Assembly: GCF_042676185.1 (NCBI RefSeq)
Contig: NZ_JBHTJT010000023.1
Span: forward strand, 1 to 64,000
Reading direction: 5' to 3'
Length of the DNA stretch: 64,000 nt
Source of the DNA: Tropicimonas aquimaris
GTDB lineage: Bacteria; Pseudomonadota; Alphaproteobacteria; Rhodobacterales; Rhodobacteraceae
The first letter of the stretch is position 1, and every line of letters starts with the position of its first letter. The notes under the pieces are model-generated. The model was not told where the DNA came from. It worked only from the letters and a program-made list of their open reading frames with translations, and did no database searches. Shown in pieces: positions 15,336 to 23,208 of the stretch. The position numbers and the translations under genes were made by a program.

Positions 15336-16066
15336 AGCAGAAGGAGGCGGGGGGAGTGCCGGGCAGCGCCGAGATCGACGCGCATCTGCTGATCGTCGAC
15401 GATGACGAGCGGATTCGCGGGCTGTTGCAGAAATTCCTGATGCGCCACGGCTTCCTGGTGAGCGCGGCGCGCGACGCCGAACAGGCGCGGCGGCTGCTGT
15501 CGGGGCTGGAGTTCGACCTGATCGTGCTCGACGTGATGATGCCGGGCGAGGACGGTGTGAGCCTGACCGCGGCGCTGCGGGAGCGGCTCGCCACCCCGAT
15601 TCTGCTGCTGACCGCGCGGGGCGAGACCGAGGACAGGATTGCCGGGCTCGAGGCCGGGGCGGACGACTACCTCGCCAAGCCGTTCGAGCCCAAGGAACTG
15701 CTGCTGCGGATCAACGCGATCCTGCGCCGGATGCCGACCGAGGAGCCCGCCGCGACCCTGCCCAAGGTGTTGCGGCTCGGGCCGGTGCGCTACGACATCG
15801 ACCGCGCCGAGATGTGGCGCGGCGAGGAGCCGGTGCGGCTCACCGCAACCGAATCGCAGCTCATGCGGATCTTCGCCGCGGCCCCGGGGCAGGCGCTGAG
15901 CCGCGCGCAGCTCGTCGAGGATCTCGGCCGCGACGGCGGACAGGCGCAGGAACGCGCCGTCGATGTGCAGATCACCCGGCTGCGGCGCAAGATCGAAACC
16001 GACCCGCGCCAGCCGCGCTACCTTCAGACGGTGCGGGGGGCCGGATACATGCTCGCGCCCGACTGA
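15332..16066 (+). CDS. petR: OmpR-family response regulator, PetR-like
   Basis: A 244-residue two-domain regulator. The receiver has the acidic pocket DDDE (23-26), phospho-acceptor Asp67 (IVLDVMMPGEDG), switch Thr in LLTARGE and Lys in LAKPFEPKE. The C-terminal winged helix ends in RAVDVQITRLRRKIE and VRGAGYML. No histidine kinase gene lies nearby, so it is an orphan in this window. In R. capsulatus, PetR is needed for photosynthetic and respiratory growth; that role is carried over by similarity only. It is translationally coupled to petP and is followed 68 bases later by the deacetylase-like gene. Confidence 0.8.
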   Translation: MKQKEAGGVPGSAEIDAHLLIVDDDERIRGLLQKFLMRHGFLVSAARDAEQARRLLSGLEFDLIVLDVMMPGEDGVSLTAALRERLATPILLLTARGETEDRIAGLEAGADDYLAKPFEPKELLLRINAILRRMPTEEPAATLPKVLRLGPVRYDIDRAEMWRGEEPVRLTATESQLMRIFAAAPGQALSRAQLVEDLGRDGGQAQERAVDVQITRLRRKIETDPRQPRYLQTVRGAGYMLAPD

Positions 16067-16134
16067 TCGGGCGTGAACGGACAGCGCCGCCGAAGGGGCG
16101 GCGCGCTACCGAAGAACAGGGAGGGCGGCTGCAG

Positions 16135-17070
16135 ATGACAACCGCATTATTTACCCATCCCGATTGCCTCGGCCACGTGACCCCGGAAGGCCATCCGGAA
16201 CGGGTCGCGCGGCTCGAATCCGTGCTCGCGGCTCTGAACGGGCCGGAGTTCGACGCGCTCGACAGGCGCGATGCGCCACTGGCCGAACGATCCGAGATAC
16301 TCCGGGCACATCCCGAGGCGCAGGTTGCGTTCATCGAGACGTCGATCCCCGCCGAGGGCTGGGTGTCGCTCGATGCCGACACCCACGTCATGGCCGGCTC
16401 GCTGACCGCGGCGCTGCGGGCTGCGGGCGCCAATGTCGCGGCGGTTGACGCGGTGCTGGCCGGCGAGGTCACAAATGCCTTCTGCGCCATCCGCCCGCCC
16501 GGGCACCACGCCGAGCGGACCATGGCCATGGGCTTTTGCCTGTTCGACAGCATCGCCATCGCAGCCAAACGCGCGCTCGACCACCACGGGCTGACCAGGG
16601 TCGCGATCGTCGATTTCGACGTCCACCACGGCAACGGCACCCAGGACATCCTGTGGAACGAGCCCCGCGTGCTCTTTGCCTCGACCCACCAGATGCCGCT
16701 CTACCCCGGCAGCGGCTCTGCGCACGAAACCGGCGCCCATGGCAACATCATCAACGTGCCGCTGCCGCCCGGGGCCGGCGGCGCCGCCTTCCGCCGCGCG
16801 ATGGAGGGGCAAATCCTGCCCGCGCTGGAGGATTTCGCGCCCGAACTGGTGCTGGTTTCCGCGGGTTTCGACGCCCATGTCGCCGATCCGCTGGCGCAGC
16901 TCAACTTCACCGCCGAGGATTTCGCCTGGGCCACCGAGCAGATCTGCGCCCTCGCCCGGCGGCATTGCGGGGGCCGCGTGGTCTCGACTCTCGAGGGCGG
17001 CTATGATCTGGAGGCGCTGGCCGCCTGCACGGCGGCGCATGTGAAGGTTCTGATGGAGCAGGGCGGATGA
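16135..17070 (+). CDS. Histone deacetylase-family zinc amidohydrolase
   Basis: The 311-residue protein belongs to the arginase/deacetylase superfamily that includes acetoin-utilisation proteins and acetylpolyamine amidohydrolases. Visible residues are RPPGHHAE (catalytic His124-His125), DFDVHHGNGT (zinc ligands Asp162 and His164), a further aspartate in SAGFDAH, and GGYD supplying the catalytic tyrosine. The substrate is unknown; polyamines or acetyl-lysine proteins are candidates. GGGAGG lies about ten bases before the ATG. It overlaps xseB by four bases, so it belongs to the xseB-ispA operon, and dxs follows. Confidence 0.9.
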   Translation: MTTALFTHPDCLGHVTPEGHPERVARLESVLAALNGPEFDALDRRDAPLAERSEILRAHPEAQVAFIETSIPAEGWVSLDADTHVMAGSLTAALRAAGANVAAVDAVLAGEVTNAFCAIRPPGHHAERTMAMGFCLFDSIAIAAKRALDHHGLTRVAIVDFDVHHGNGTQDILWNEPRVLFASTHQMPLYPGSGSAHETGAHGNIINVPLPPGAGGAAFRRAMEGQILPALEDFAPELVLVSAGFDAHVADPLAQLNFTAEDFAWATEQICALARRHCGGRVVSTLEGGYDLEALAACTAAHVKVLMEQGG

Positions 17071-17309
17071 GCGACAAGCCGGTGGAACAGATGAGCTTCG
17101 AGGAAGCGATGAACGATCTGGAGAAGGTCGTGTCGCAACTGGAACGGGGCGACGTCCCGCTGGAGGAGTCGATCTCGCTCTACGAGCGCGGCGAGGCGCT
17201 CAAGGCCCATTGCGAGGCCAAGCTGAAGGCGGCCGAGGAGAAGGTGGCGACTATCACCACCGACACTCAGGGCAACCCGACCGGCACGGCGCCGCTCGAC
17301 CCGCAATGA
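17067..17309 (+). CDS. xseB: Exodeoxyribonuclease VII small subunit
   Basis: An 80-residue helical protein with the family core MSFEEAMNDLEKVVSQLERG followed by PLEESISLYERGEALKAHCEAKL. Several small subunits bind one XseA to form the nuclease that degrades single-stranded DNA. It is coupled by ATGA overlaps on both sides, to the deacetylase-like gene and to ispA. xseA is not in this window. The xseB-ispA-dxs order is common in proteobacteria. Confidence 0.95.
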   Translation: MSDKPVEQMSFEEAMNDLEKVVSQLERGDVPLEESISLYERGEALKAHCEAKLKAAEEKVATITTDTQGNPTGTAPLDPQ

Positions 17310-18178
17310 ATTTCCAGACAGCGCTGGCAGAAGCGGCGGGCCGGGTTCAGGCCTGCCTTGCCACGGAATTGCGGGGCTACGGCAGCGAGCCGATCATCGA
17401 CGCGATGCGCTATGCCGTGACCGGCGGCAAGGGGCTGCGTGGCTTCCTGGTGATGGAGAGCGCGCGACTGCATGGCGTGTCCGAGAGCCAGTCGATCTGG
17501 GCCGCCGCGGCGGTGGAAGCGGTGCACGCCTATTCGCTGGTCCATGACGACCTGCCCGCGATGGACGACGACGACCTGCGCCGCGGCCAGCCAACCGTGC
17601 ACGTCAAATGGGACGAGGCGACGGCGATCCTGGCCGGCGATGCGCTGCAGACGCTGGCTTTCGACCTGCTCGCGCGGGAAGGTTGTGCGCGCGACCCGGC
17701 CCGCCGCGTGGCGCTGATCGCGACGCTCGCCGAGGCCGCCGGTGCCCGCGGCATGGTGCTCGGCCAGGCCCAGGACATCGCCGCCGAAACCGCCGCCGCG
17801 CCGCTCACGCTGGCGCAGATCACCGAGCTGCAGGCCAACAAGACCGGCGCGCTGATCCGCTGGTCGGCCGAGGCCGGCGCGCGTCTGGCCGGGGCCGACC
17901 CGGCGCCGCTTTCCGCCTATGCGACCGCGCTCGGCCTTGCCTTCCAGATCGCCGACGACATCTTGGACGTCGAGGGGGATGCGGAGACCGCCGGCAAGCG
18001 GCTCCGCAAGGACGAGGACGCCGGCAAGGCGACATTCGTCTCTCTGCTCGGGCTGGAAGGCGCCAAGGCGCGGGCAGCAGCCCTTGTGGAAGAGGCCGAA
18101 GAGGCGTTATCCCCCTTTGGTGCGACGGCGGAGACCTTGCGGGCTGCGGCCCGGTTCGTTATCGCCCGCGAGAAGTAA
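17306..18178 (+). CDS. ispA: Polyprenyl (farnesyl/geranylgeranyl) diphosphate synthase
   Basis: The enzyme condenses isopentenyl diphosphate with allylic diphosphates. The 290-residue protein has the first aspartate-rich motif DDLPAMD (81-87) and the second DDILD (217-221), which bind magnesium-diphosphate. The first basic motif reads GGKGLRG (40-46) instead of the usual GGKRLRP; the central Arg is Gly here, worth noting because that Arg normally contacts IPP diphosphate. Chain length cannot be fixed from sequence alone, but the xseB-ispA-dxs context favours farnesyl diphosphate. Confidence 0.92.
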   Translation: MNFQTALAEAAGRVQACLATELRGYGSEPIIDAMRYAVTGGKGLRGFLVMESARLHGVSESQSIWAAAAVEAVHAYSLVHDDLPAMDDDDLRRGQPTVHVKWDEATAILAGDALQTLAFDLLAREGCARDPARRVALIATLAEAAGARGMVLGQAQDIAAETAAAPLTLAQITELQANKTGALIRWSAEAGARLAGADPAPLSAYATALGLAFQIADDILDVEGDAETAGKRLRKDEDAGKATFVSLLGLEGAKARAAALVEEAEEALSPFGATAETLRAAARFVIAREK

Positions 18179-18232
18179 GCCCGGCGCGCCGCAAGGCGCG
18201 GTGGGGAGCCGCGGCCACTGGAGGGCCGAGCC

Positions 18233-20158
18233 ATGGTGAGACCTGCGACACCCCTGCTGAACCGGGTGACAAGCCCGGCGGACCTCAAGCACCTGACCGA
18301 CGACGAACTGGAACGTCTGGCCTCCGAACTGCGCGCCGAGACGATCAGCGCGGTCAGCGAGACCGGCGGGCACCTTGGCGCGGGGCTCGGGGTGGTGGAA
18401 CTGACCGTGGCGATCCACGCGGTGTTCGACACCCCGCGGGACAAGCTCATCTGGGACGTCTCGCACCAGTGCTACCCGCACAAGATCCTGACCGGCCGGC
18501 GCGACCGCATCCGCACCCTGCGCCAGAAGGACGGGCTCTCGGGCTTCACCAAGCGTTCCGAGTCGCCCTACGACCCGTTCGGTGCGGCCCACAGTTCGAC
18601 CTCGATCTCGGCGGCCCTCGGCTTCGTCACCGCCCGCGACCTCGGGGGCACCACTCCCGAGGGCATCGGCGATGCCATCGCGGTGATCGGCGACGGCGCG
18701 ATGAGCGCCGGCATGGCCTTCGAGGCGATGAACAACGCGGGCCATCTCGACAAGCGGATGATCGTCATCCTCAACGACAACGAGATGTCCATCGCCCCGC
18801 CGGTGGGCGCGATGTCCTCCTACCTGTCGCGGCTCTATGCCGGCGCCCCCTTCCAGGACCTCAAGGCCGCCGCCAAGGGCGCGCTGAGTTTCCTGCCCGA
18901 GCCCTTCTACGAAGGGGCCAAGCGCGCCAAGGACGTGTTCAAGCACATCACCATCGGCGGCACGCTGTTCGAGGAGCTGGGCTTCGAGTACATCGGGCCG
19001 ATCGACGGGCATAACATGGACATGCTGCTCTCGGTACTGCGGACGGTGAAGGCGCGGGCTGACGGGCCGGTGCTGATCCACGCGATCACCCAGAAGGGCA
19101 AGGGCTATGCGCCGGCCGAGCGGGCCACCGACCGCGGCCACGGCGTGGCCAAGTTCGACGTGGTGACCGGGGCGCAGAAGAAAGCGCCGTCCAACGCGCC
19201 GAGCTATACCAAGGTGTTCGCCGAGGCGCTGCTGCAGCACGCCGCGGAGGACGACCGGATCACCGCGATCACCGCCGCCATGCCCGACGGGACGGGGCTG
19301 AACCTCTTTGCCGAACGCTATCCAAGCCGTTGTTTTGACGTGGGAATTGCCGAGCAGCACGCAGTGACCTTCGCCGCCGGGCAGGCCGCCGGCGGGATGA
19401 AACCGTTCTGCGCGCTCTACTCCACCTTCCTTCAGCGGGGCTATGACCAGGTGGTGCACGACGTGGCGATCCAGCGGTTGCCGGTGCGGTTCCCGATCGA
19501 CCGCGCGGGGCTGGTGGGGGCTGACGGGGCGACCCATGCGGGCTCGTTCGACATCGCGTTCCTGGCCAACCTGCCGGGCTTCGTGGTGATGGCGGCGGCG
19601 GATGAAGCTGAATTAAAACATATGGTTGCGACCGCCGTGGCGCATGACGAAGGTCCGATCGCCTTCCGGTTCCCGCGTGGCGAGGGTGTCGGCGTGGAGA
19701 TGCCGGAGCGCGGCGAGGTCCTGGAGATCGGCAAGGGCCGGATCATCCAGAAGGGCAAGCGCGTGGCGCTTCTCTCGTTCGGGACGCGCCTACAAGAGGC
19801 TGAAATCGCTGGAGAAAATCTGCAGAAACGGGGCATTACGCCGACCATCGCGGACGCCCGTTTCGCCAAGCCGCTGGACCGGGAGCTGATTCTTCAGCTC
19901 GCGCAGGACCACGAGGCGTTGATCACCCTGGAAGAGGGCGCGGTCGGCGGGTTTGGCTCCCATGTCGCGCAACTCCTTGCAGACGAAGGGATTTTCGACC
20001 ACGGACTGAAGTTCCGGTCGATGGTCCTGCCCGACATCTTCATCGACCAGTCGAGCCCGCGGGACATGTATGCCGTGGCCGGGATGAACGCCGAGGACAT
20101 CGAGGCCAAGGTGCTCGAGGTGCTGGGCGTGGCGCAGATCGGCGCGGCTCGGGCCTGA
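18233..20158 (+). CDS. dxs: 1-deoxy-D-xylulose-5-phosphate synthase
   Basis: This thiamine-diphosphate enzyme makes DXP from pyruvate and glyceraldehyde 3-phosphate, the entry step of the MEP isoprenoid pathway. The 641-residue protein shows GGHLGAGLG (45-53), the ThDP/Mg site GDGAMSAG (153-160) with NDNEMSI (181-187), the transketolase pyrimidine domain with IAEQHAVTFAAG, and a C-terminal domain with EEGAVGGFG. GGAGGG precedes the ATG by nine bases. It is 54 bases after ispA, so the two prenyl-pathway enzymes are probably co-transcribed. Confidence 0.97.
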   Translation: MVRPATPLLNRVTSPADLKHLTDDELERLASELRAETISAVSETGGHLGAGLGVVELTVAIHAVFDTPRDKLIWDVSHQCYPHKILTGRRDRIRTLRQKDGLSGFTKRSESPYDPFGAAHSSTSISAALGFVTARDLGGTTPEGIGDAIAVIGDGAMSAGMAFEAMNNAGHLDKRMIVILNDNEMSIAPPVGAMSSYLSRLYAGAPFQDLKAAAKGALSFLPEPFYEGAKRAKDVFKHITIGGTLFEELGFEYIGPIDGHNMDMLLSVLRTVKARADGPVLIHAITQKGKGYAPAERATDRGHGVAKFDVVTGAQKKAPSNAPSYTKVFAEALLQHAAEDDRITAITAAMPDGTGLNLFAERYPSRCFDVGIAEQHAVTFAAGQAAGGMKPFCALYSTFLQRGYDQVVHDVAIQRLPVRFPIDRAGLVGADGATHAGSFDIAFLANLPGFVVMAAADEAELKHMVATAVAHDEGPIAFRFPRGEGVGVEMPERGEVLEIGKGRIIQKGKRVALLSFGTRLQEAEIAGENLQKRGITPTIADARFAKPLDRELILQLAQDHEALITLEEGAVGGFGSHVAQLLADEGIFDHGLKFRSMVLPDIFIDQSSPRDMYAVAGMNAEDIEAKVLEVLGVAQIGAARA

Positions 20159-20162
20159 GGAC

Positions 20163-20315
20163 CGGTCGTTTCGGACATTTCCGGGGGGAGAACGACCGGA
20201 CTCGCGGTCGTTTCCCCTCCGCTTTTGGTCGATACGACCGGACTGGCGTACCCGCAGCCCCCGACCATCCCGAAATGACCGGAAGGTCGGTCGGAACGAC
20301 CGGGGAAAACGACCG
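20163..20315. repeat. Cluster of AACGACCG/CGGTCGTT octamers between dxs and the DUF1254 gene
   Basis: The octamer AACGACCG or its complement occurs at 20163-20170, 20191-20198, 20205-20212, 20295-20302 and 20308-20315, with a seven-base match at 20234-20240. The second and third copies form a perfect 8-bp hairpin with a six-base loop followed by TTCCCCTCC, which may terminate dxs transcription. The remaining copies are not explained by a terminator. Confidence 0.75.
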
Positions 20316-20353
20316 AAAACGGCGCGTGCCCGTCCAATCCGCTCCCTGTGCTG

Positions 20354-21415
20354 TCAACCGGCGGGCTCGACCTCGGGGAAGGACCAGCTTCCGTCGAGGA
20401 TCTCGGCGCCCGGTCGATAGAGCCGGACGGTGTAGTTCCAGCCCTCCGTGATCGGCAGGCAGTTGACCCGCCCGTCATCGCAATCGCCGAGGTGGACGGT
20501 CATCGAGCCGTCCTCGTTGCGCGCGCCCATCACCAAGTTGATGTTGTAGGCGGCGAGCGGGTTTTTCTCGTAGTAGCCGTCGGCGTTGTAGAGGCTGACC
20601 GACCAGAAGGCGCCGACCGGGACGTCTGGGGGAACCTCGATCTTGTAGACGCCGACCGGCAGGCCGGGCTCGACGGTAAGATAGAAGGCCTGATCCTCCG
20701 GCAGCCCGCCCCACCCGAAGGCCGCGCCAAGCATGTGCCGGACCGGATCGACGGTGTCGCTGGGGCCAAATGTGAGGCGGCTGTCCGGGATGAAGCGGGC
20801 GAGCCCCTTGGCGGCCTCCAGCACGTCCTCGAAGCTCCGGTCGTCGTAGTCCGGTACGATGAACGGCCTGGCGGAGCCGGCGGCAATAGAGATCTGGTCC
20901 TGGATCGCGTGGACCTTGTCGAGATCCTCCGGATCGGAGGCATCGACCAGCGTGCGAATGATGACCAGGACGAAGGGCGTTTCGAAGATTTCGAGCGTCA
21001 GGGCGTGGTCGCCGCCGCCAAGGAAGACCTCGTTCATATAGTGGTCCTGGTTCACCACCTGGGCGGAGATGTAGCGATCTCCGGTGTCCGGCAGCGTCAG
21101 CGTGGCGCCTTCGCTGATGTCGATCACGGCCATCGAGTAAAGCGTGTCGCGGTTCATCCGGATGGTCGGTTGCTGTTCGATCAGGGTCGGCGTCCGGACA
21201 TGGAACAGCTGGTTTACACCACCGCTGAGCGCGAGATACTTGCCGAACTCGATGTCGGTGGCGGCGCGCACGAAGTTGTCGACGGTCACAGGGATGTCGC
21301 GCGTGTCGAGAAAGGCGCGCAGCGCGTCTGAGGCGTCCTGCGCGACGGCGCCGCTGGAGCTCACCAGCCCGGCGCCCGCGGCCAATGCGGCGCTGAACAG
21401 AATCGATTTTCGCAT
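20354..21415 (-). CDS. Secreted DUF1254/DUF1214-domain protein
   Basis: The 353-residue protein starts with a signal peptide (MRKSILFSAALAAGAGLVSS, cleavage near AVAQ). The mature part has the DUF1254 N-terminal section (LIEQQPTIRMNRDTLYS, VVNQDHYMNEV) and a DUF1214-like C-terminal section (FWSVSLYNADGYYEKNPLAAYNIN). These periplasmic beta-sandwich proteins are widespread, but no biochemical role is established. It stands alone; GGGAGG precedes the ATG by six bases. It is convergent with dxs across the octamer cluster. Confidence 0.85.
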   Translation of the reverse strand: MRKSILFSAALAAGAGLVSSSGAVAQDASDALRAFLDTRDIPVTVDNFVRAATDIEFGKYLALSGGVNQLFHVRTPTLIEQQPTIRMNRDTLYSMAVIDISEGATLTLPDTGDRYISAQVVNQDHYMNEVFLGGGDHALTLEIFETPFVLVIIRTLVDASDPEDLDKVHAIQDQISIAAGSARPFIVPDYDDRSFEDVLEAAKGLARFIPDSRLTFGPSDTVDPVRHMLGAAFGWGGLPEDQAFYLTVEPGLPVGVYKIEVPPDVPVGAFWSVSLYNADGYYEKNPLAAYNINLVMGARNEDGSMTVHLGDCDDGRVNCLPITEGWNYTVRLYRPGAEILDGSWSFPEVEPAG

Positions 21416-21532
21416 GACTTCCTCCCTTGTCCGCCGGGCTTAGGGCGGCAGGGCGCCGAAGCCCGGGCCGCGCGGAGGATCGCACGGCGGCTCGCGGGCG
21501 GCCATGACCTGCGTCAAGGGCAGGCGGGGGTG

Positions 21533-22396
21533 TCAGCCGTCGAAGGCCTCGCGCAGCAGGGCCGCGAGCCCGGTGCGGTAATCGGGGAAGAGCAGGTCGA
21601 CGCCGAGTTCGTTCTTGATGCGGTCGTTCCGGACCCGCTTGCTCTCGGCATAGAAGCTGCGGGCCATCGGGGTCAACTCGGCCTCGTCGAAGGCGACGGC
21701 GGGGGGCAGCGGCAGGCCGAGCAGCTCTGCGGCATGGGCGAGCACGTCCTGCGGCGGGGCGGGGTCGTCGTCGCAGAGGTTGTAGATCGCGCCGGGGTTG
21801 GGCCGGGCGATGGAGGCGGCGAGCACCTGGGCGATGTCCTCGACATGGATGCGGGAGAACACCTGGCCCTCCTTGATGATGCGGCGGGCGGTGCCGGCGC
21901 GGACCTTGGCGAAGGGGCCGCGGCCGGGGCCGTAGATGCCGGCGATGCGGAAGATGTGCAGCGGCAGGCCGGCCTCGGCGGCGAGCGCCTGCCAGGCGGC
22001 CTCGGCCTCGACCCGCATCTGACCGCGCCGGGTGGCGGGGGTGAGGGCCGTCGTCTCGTCGACCCAGCCGCCCTGGTGGTCGCCGTAGACGCCGGTGGTG
22101 GAGAGATAGCCGACCCAATCGGGCCGCGCGTCGCGCAGCGCCTCGGCGATGTGGGGCAGGAAGGGGTCGCCCTCGGCGCCGGGGGCGGCGGAGGCGAGCA
22201 CATGGGTGGCCTGCGCCACGGCGGGGGCGAGATCGCTGCCCGGCCAGACCAGCGGCATAACGCCTTCTGCGCGAAGGGCCTCGGCCTTGTCTGGCGAGCG
22301 GGTGGTGCCGAGGACGGTCCAGCCTTGCGGCAACAGGCGGCGGGCGAGGGCACGGGCGGTGTAGCCGTGGCCCAGGGAGAGCAGCGTACGGGTCAT
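21533..22396 (-). CDS. NAD(P)-dependent epimerase/SDR-family protein (YeeZ-like)
   Basis: A 287-residue Rossmann protein beginning MTRTLLSLGHGYTARALARR, whose glycine motif is the variant GHGYTA seen in the YeeZ/COG0451-like branch. STTGVYGD followed by FRIAGIYGPGR supplies the SDR core, and NLCDDDP is a typical extended-SDR motif. The classical YxxxK active site is not obvious, so it may be a non-catalytic nucleotide-binding protein. Substrate is unknown. I start it at 22396, where homology begins; no clear ribosome site precedes it. Confidence 0.8.
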   Translation of the reverse strand: MTRTLLSLGHGYTARALARRLLPQGWTVLGTTRSPDKAEALRAEGVMPLVWPGSDLAPAVAQATHVLASAAPGAEGDPFLPHIAEALRDARPDWVGYLSTTGVYGDHQGGWVDETTALTPATRRGQMRVEAEAAWQALAAEAGLPLHIFRIAGIYGPGRGPFAKVRAGTARRIIKEGQVFSRIHVEDIAQVLAASIARPNPGAIYNLCDDDPAPPQDVLAHAAELLGLPLPPAVAFDEAELTPMARSFYAESKRVRNDRIKNELGVDLLFPDYRTGLAALLREAFDG

Positions 22397-22653
22397 GGGG
22401 AAGATATGTGCAAGATACGCGGAAAAGGAAAGCCGGAGAGTCTGGGCGGCGACGGTCGCCCGGGGGGCCGCCGTCGCCCAGCCTGGCGGACCGCTCCCGT
22501 CAGGCACTCGGACACCACCCGAAATTGCAGGGGCGCCCTGCTCCGCAACCGACGTCCTCACGGCCTCGGGGATGTGGGGGCTGAGTCGGCGGCGGAATAG
22601 GTATATTCTACATGCGTTAAATCTGGCAGGCAAGATCCGGGCGGCCTTGCGGG

Positions 22654-23097
22654 TCAGGTCCGGCCATTCTCCGCCAGCATGTCGAGGGTCGCGCCGCAGC
22701 GCTCGCCGCCGAAGAAGGCCTCCAGCACGGCATCGAAGGGCCGCGGGTCGGCGGCGACGGCGGCGAAGAGGGTGGCGCAGGATTGCACCTTGACCGCGTC
22801 GACATCGCCAAGGATGCGCTCCGGCGAGCGGCCGGCATGGGCCATGAGGCGCAGGACGCTTTCCTCAAGCCGGGGCCCGAGCACGGGGTGCGCGAGGTAG
22901 CGCCGGGCCTCCTCCGCGCCGGAGAGGCCGAAATAGGTGGCGCGGTGGCTGTGGCCGAGGCCGCGAAGCTGGGGATAGACGTACCAGATCCAGTGCCCCT
23001 GCTTCAGCCCGGCGTCGATCTCGGCCATCGCCTCGGCCCAGGCGCCGTGCTCGTCCTGCGCCTCCACGAAGCGCTCCAGGTCGGTTTCGTCGAACAT
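22654..23097 (-). CDS. DUF1810-family protein
   Basis: A 147-residue soluble helical protein. The segments LKQGHWIWYVYPQLRGLG and SHRATYFGLSGAEEARRYLAHPVLGPRL are diagnostic of DUF1810 (calpastatin-like family), whose function is unknown. It is complete and alone. The 257 bases between it and the upstream-coordinate end of the YeeZ-like gene (22397-22653) show no gene or strong structure. Confidence 0.9.
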   Translation of the reverse strand: MFDETDLERFVEAQDEHGAWAEAMAEIDAGLKQGHWIWYVYPQLRGLGHSHRATYFGLSGAEEARRYLAHPVLGPRLEESVLRLMAHAGRSPERILGDVDAVKVQSCATLFAAVAADPRPFDAVLEAFFGGERCGATLDMLAENGRT

Positions 23098-23208
23098 ATC
23101 GGCTCCGCTGTTGTTTGGATGTCATCCCGATAGGCGCATGATGGGCGCCCGAATGCCAGCCTCCAGAGGGTGTCTTGCATCGACGGGGAAACCGGGAAAG
23201 GGTGGCGC

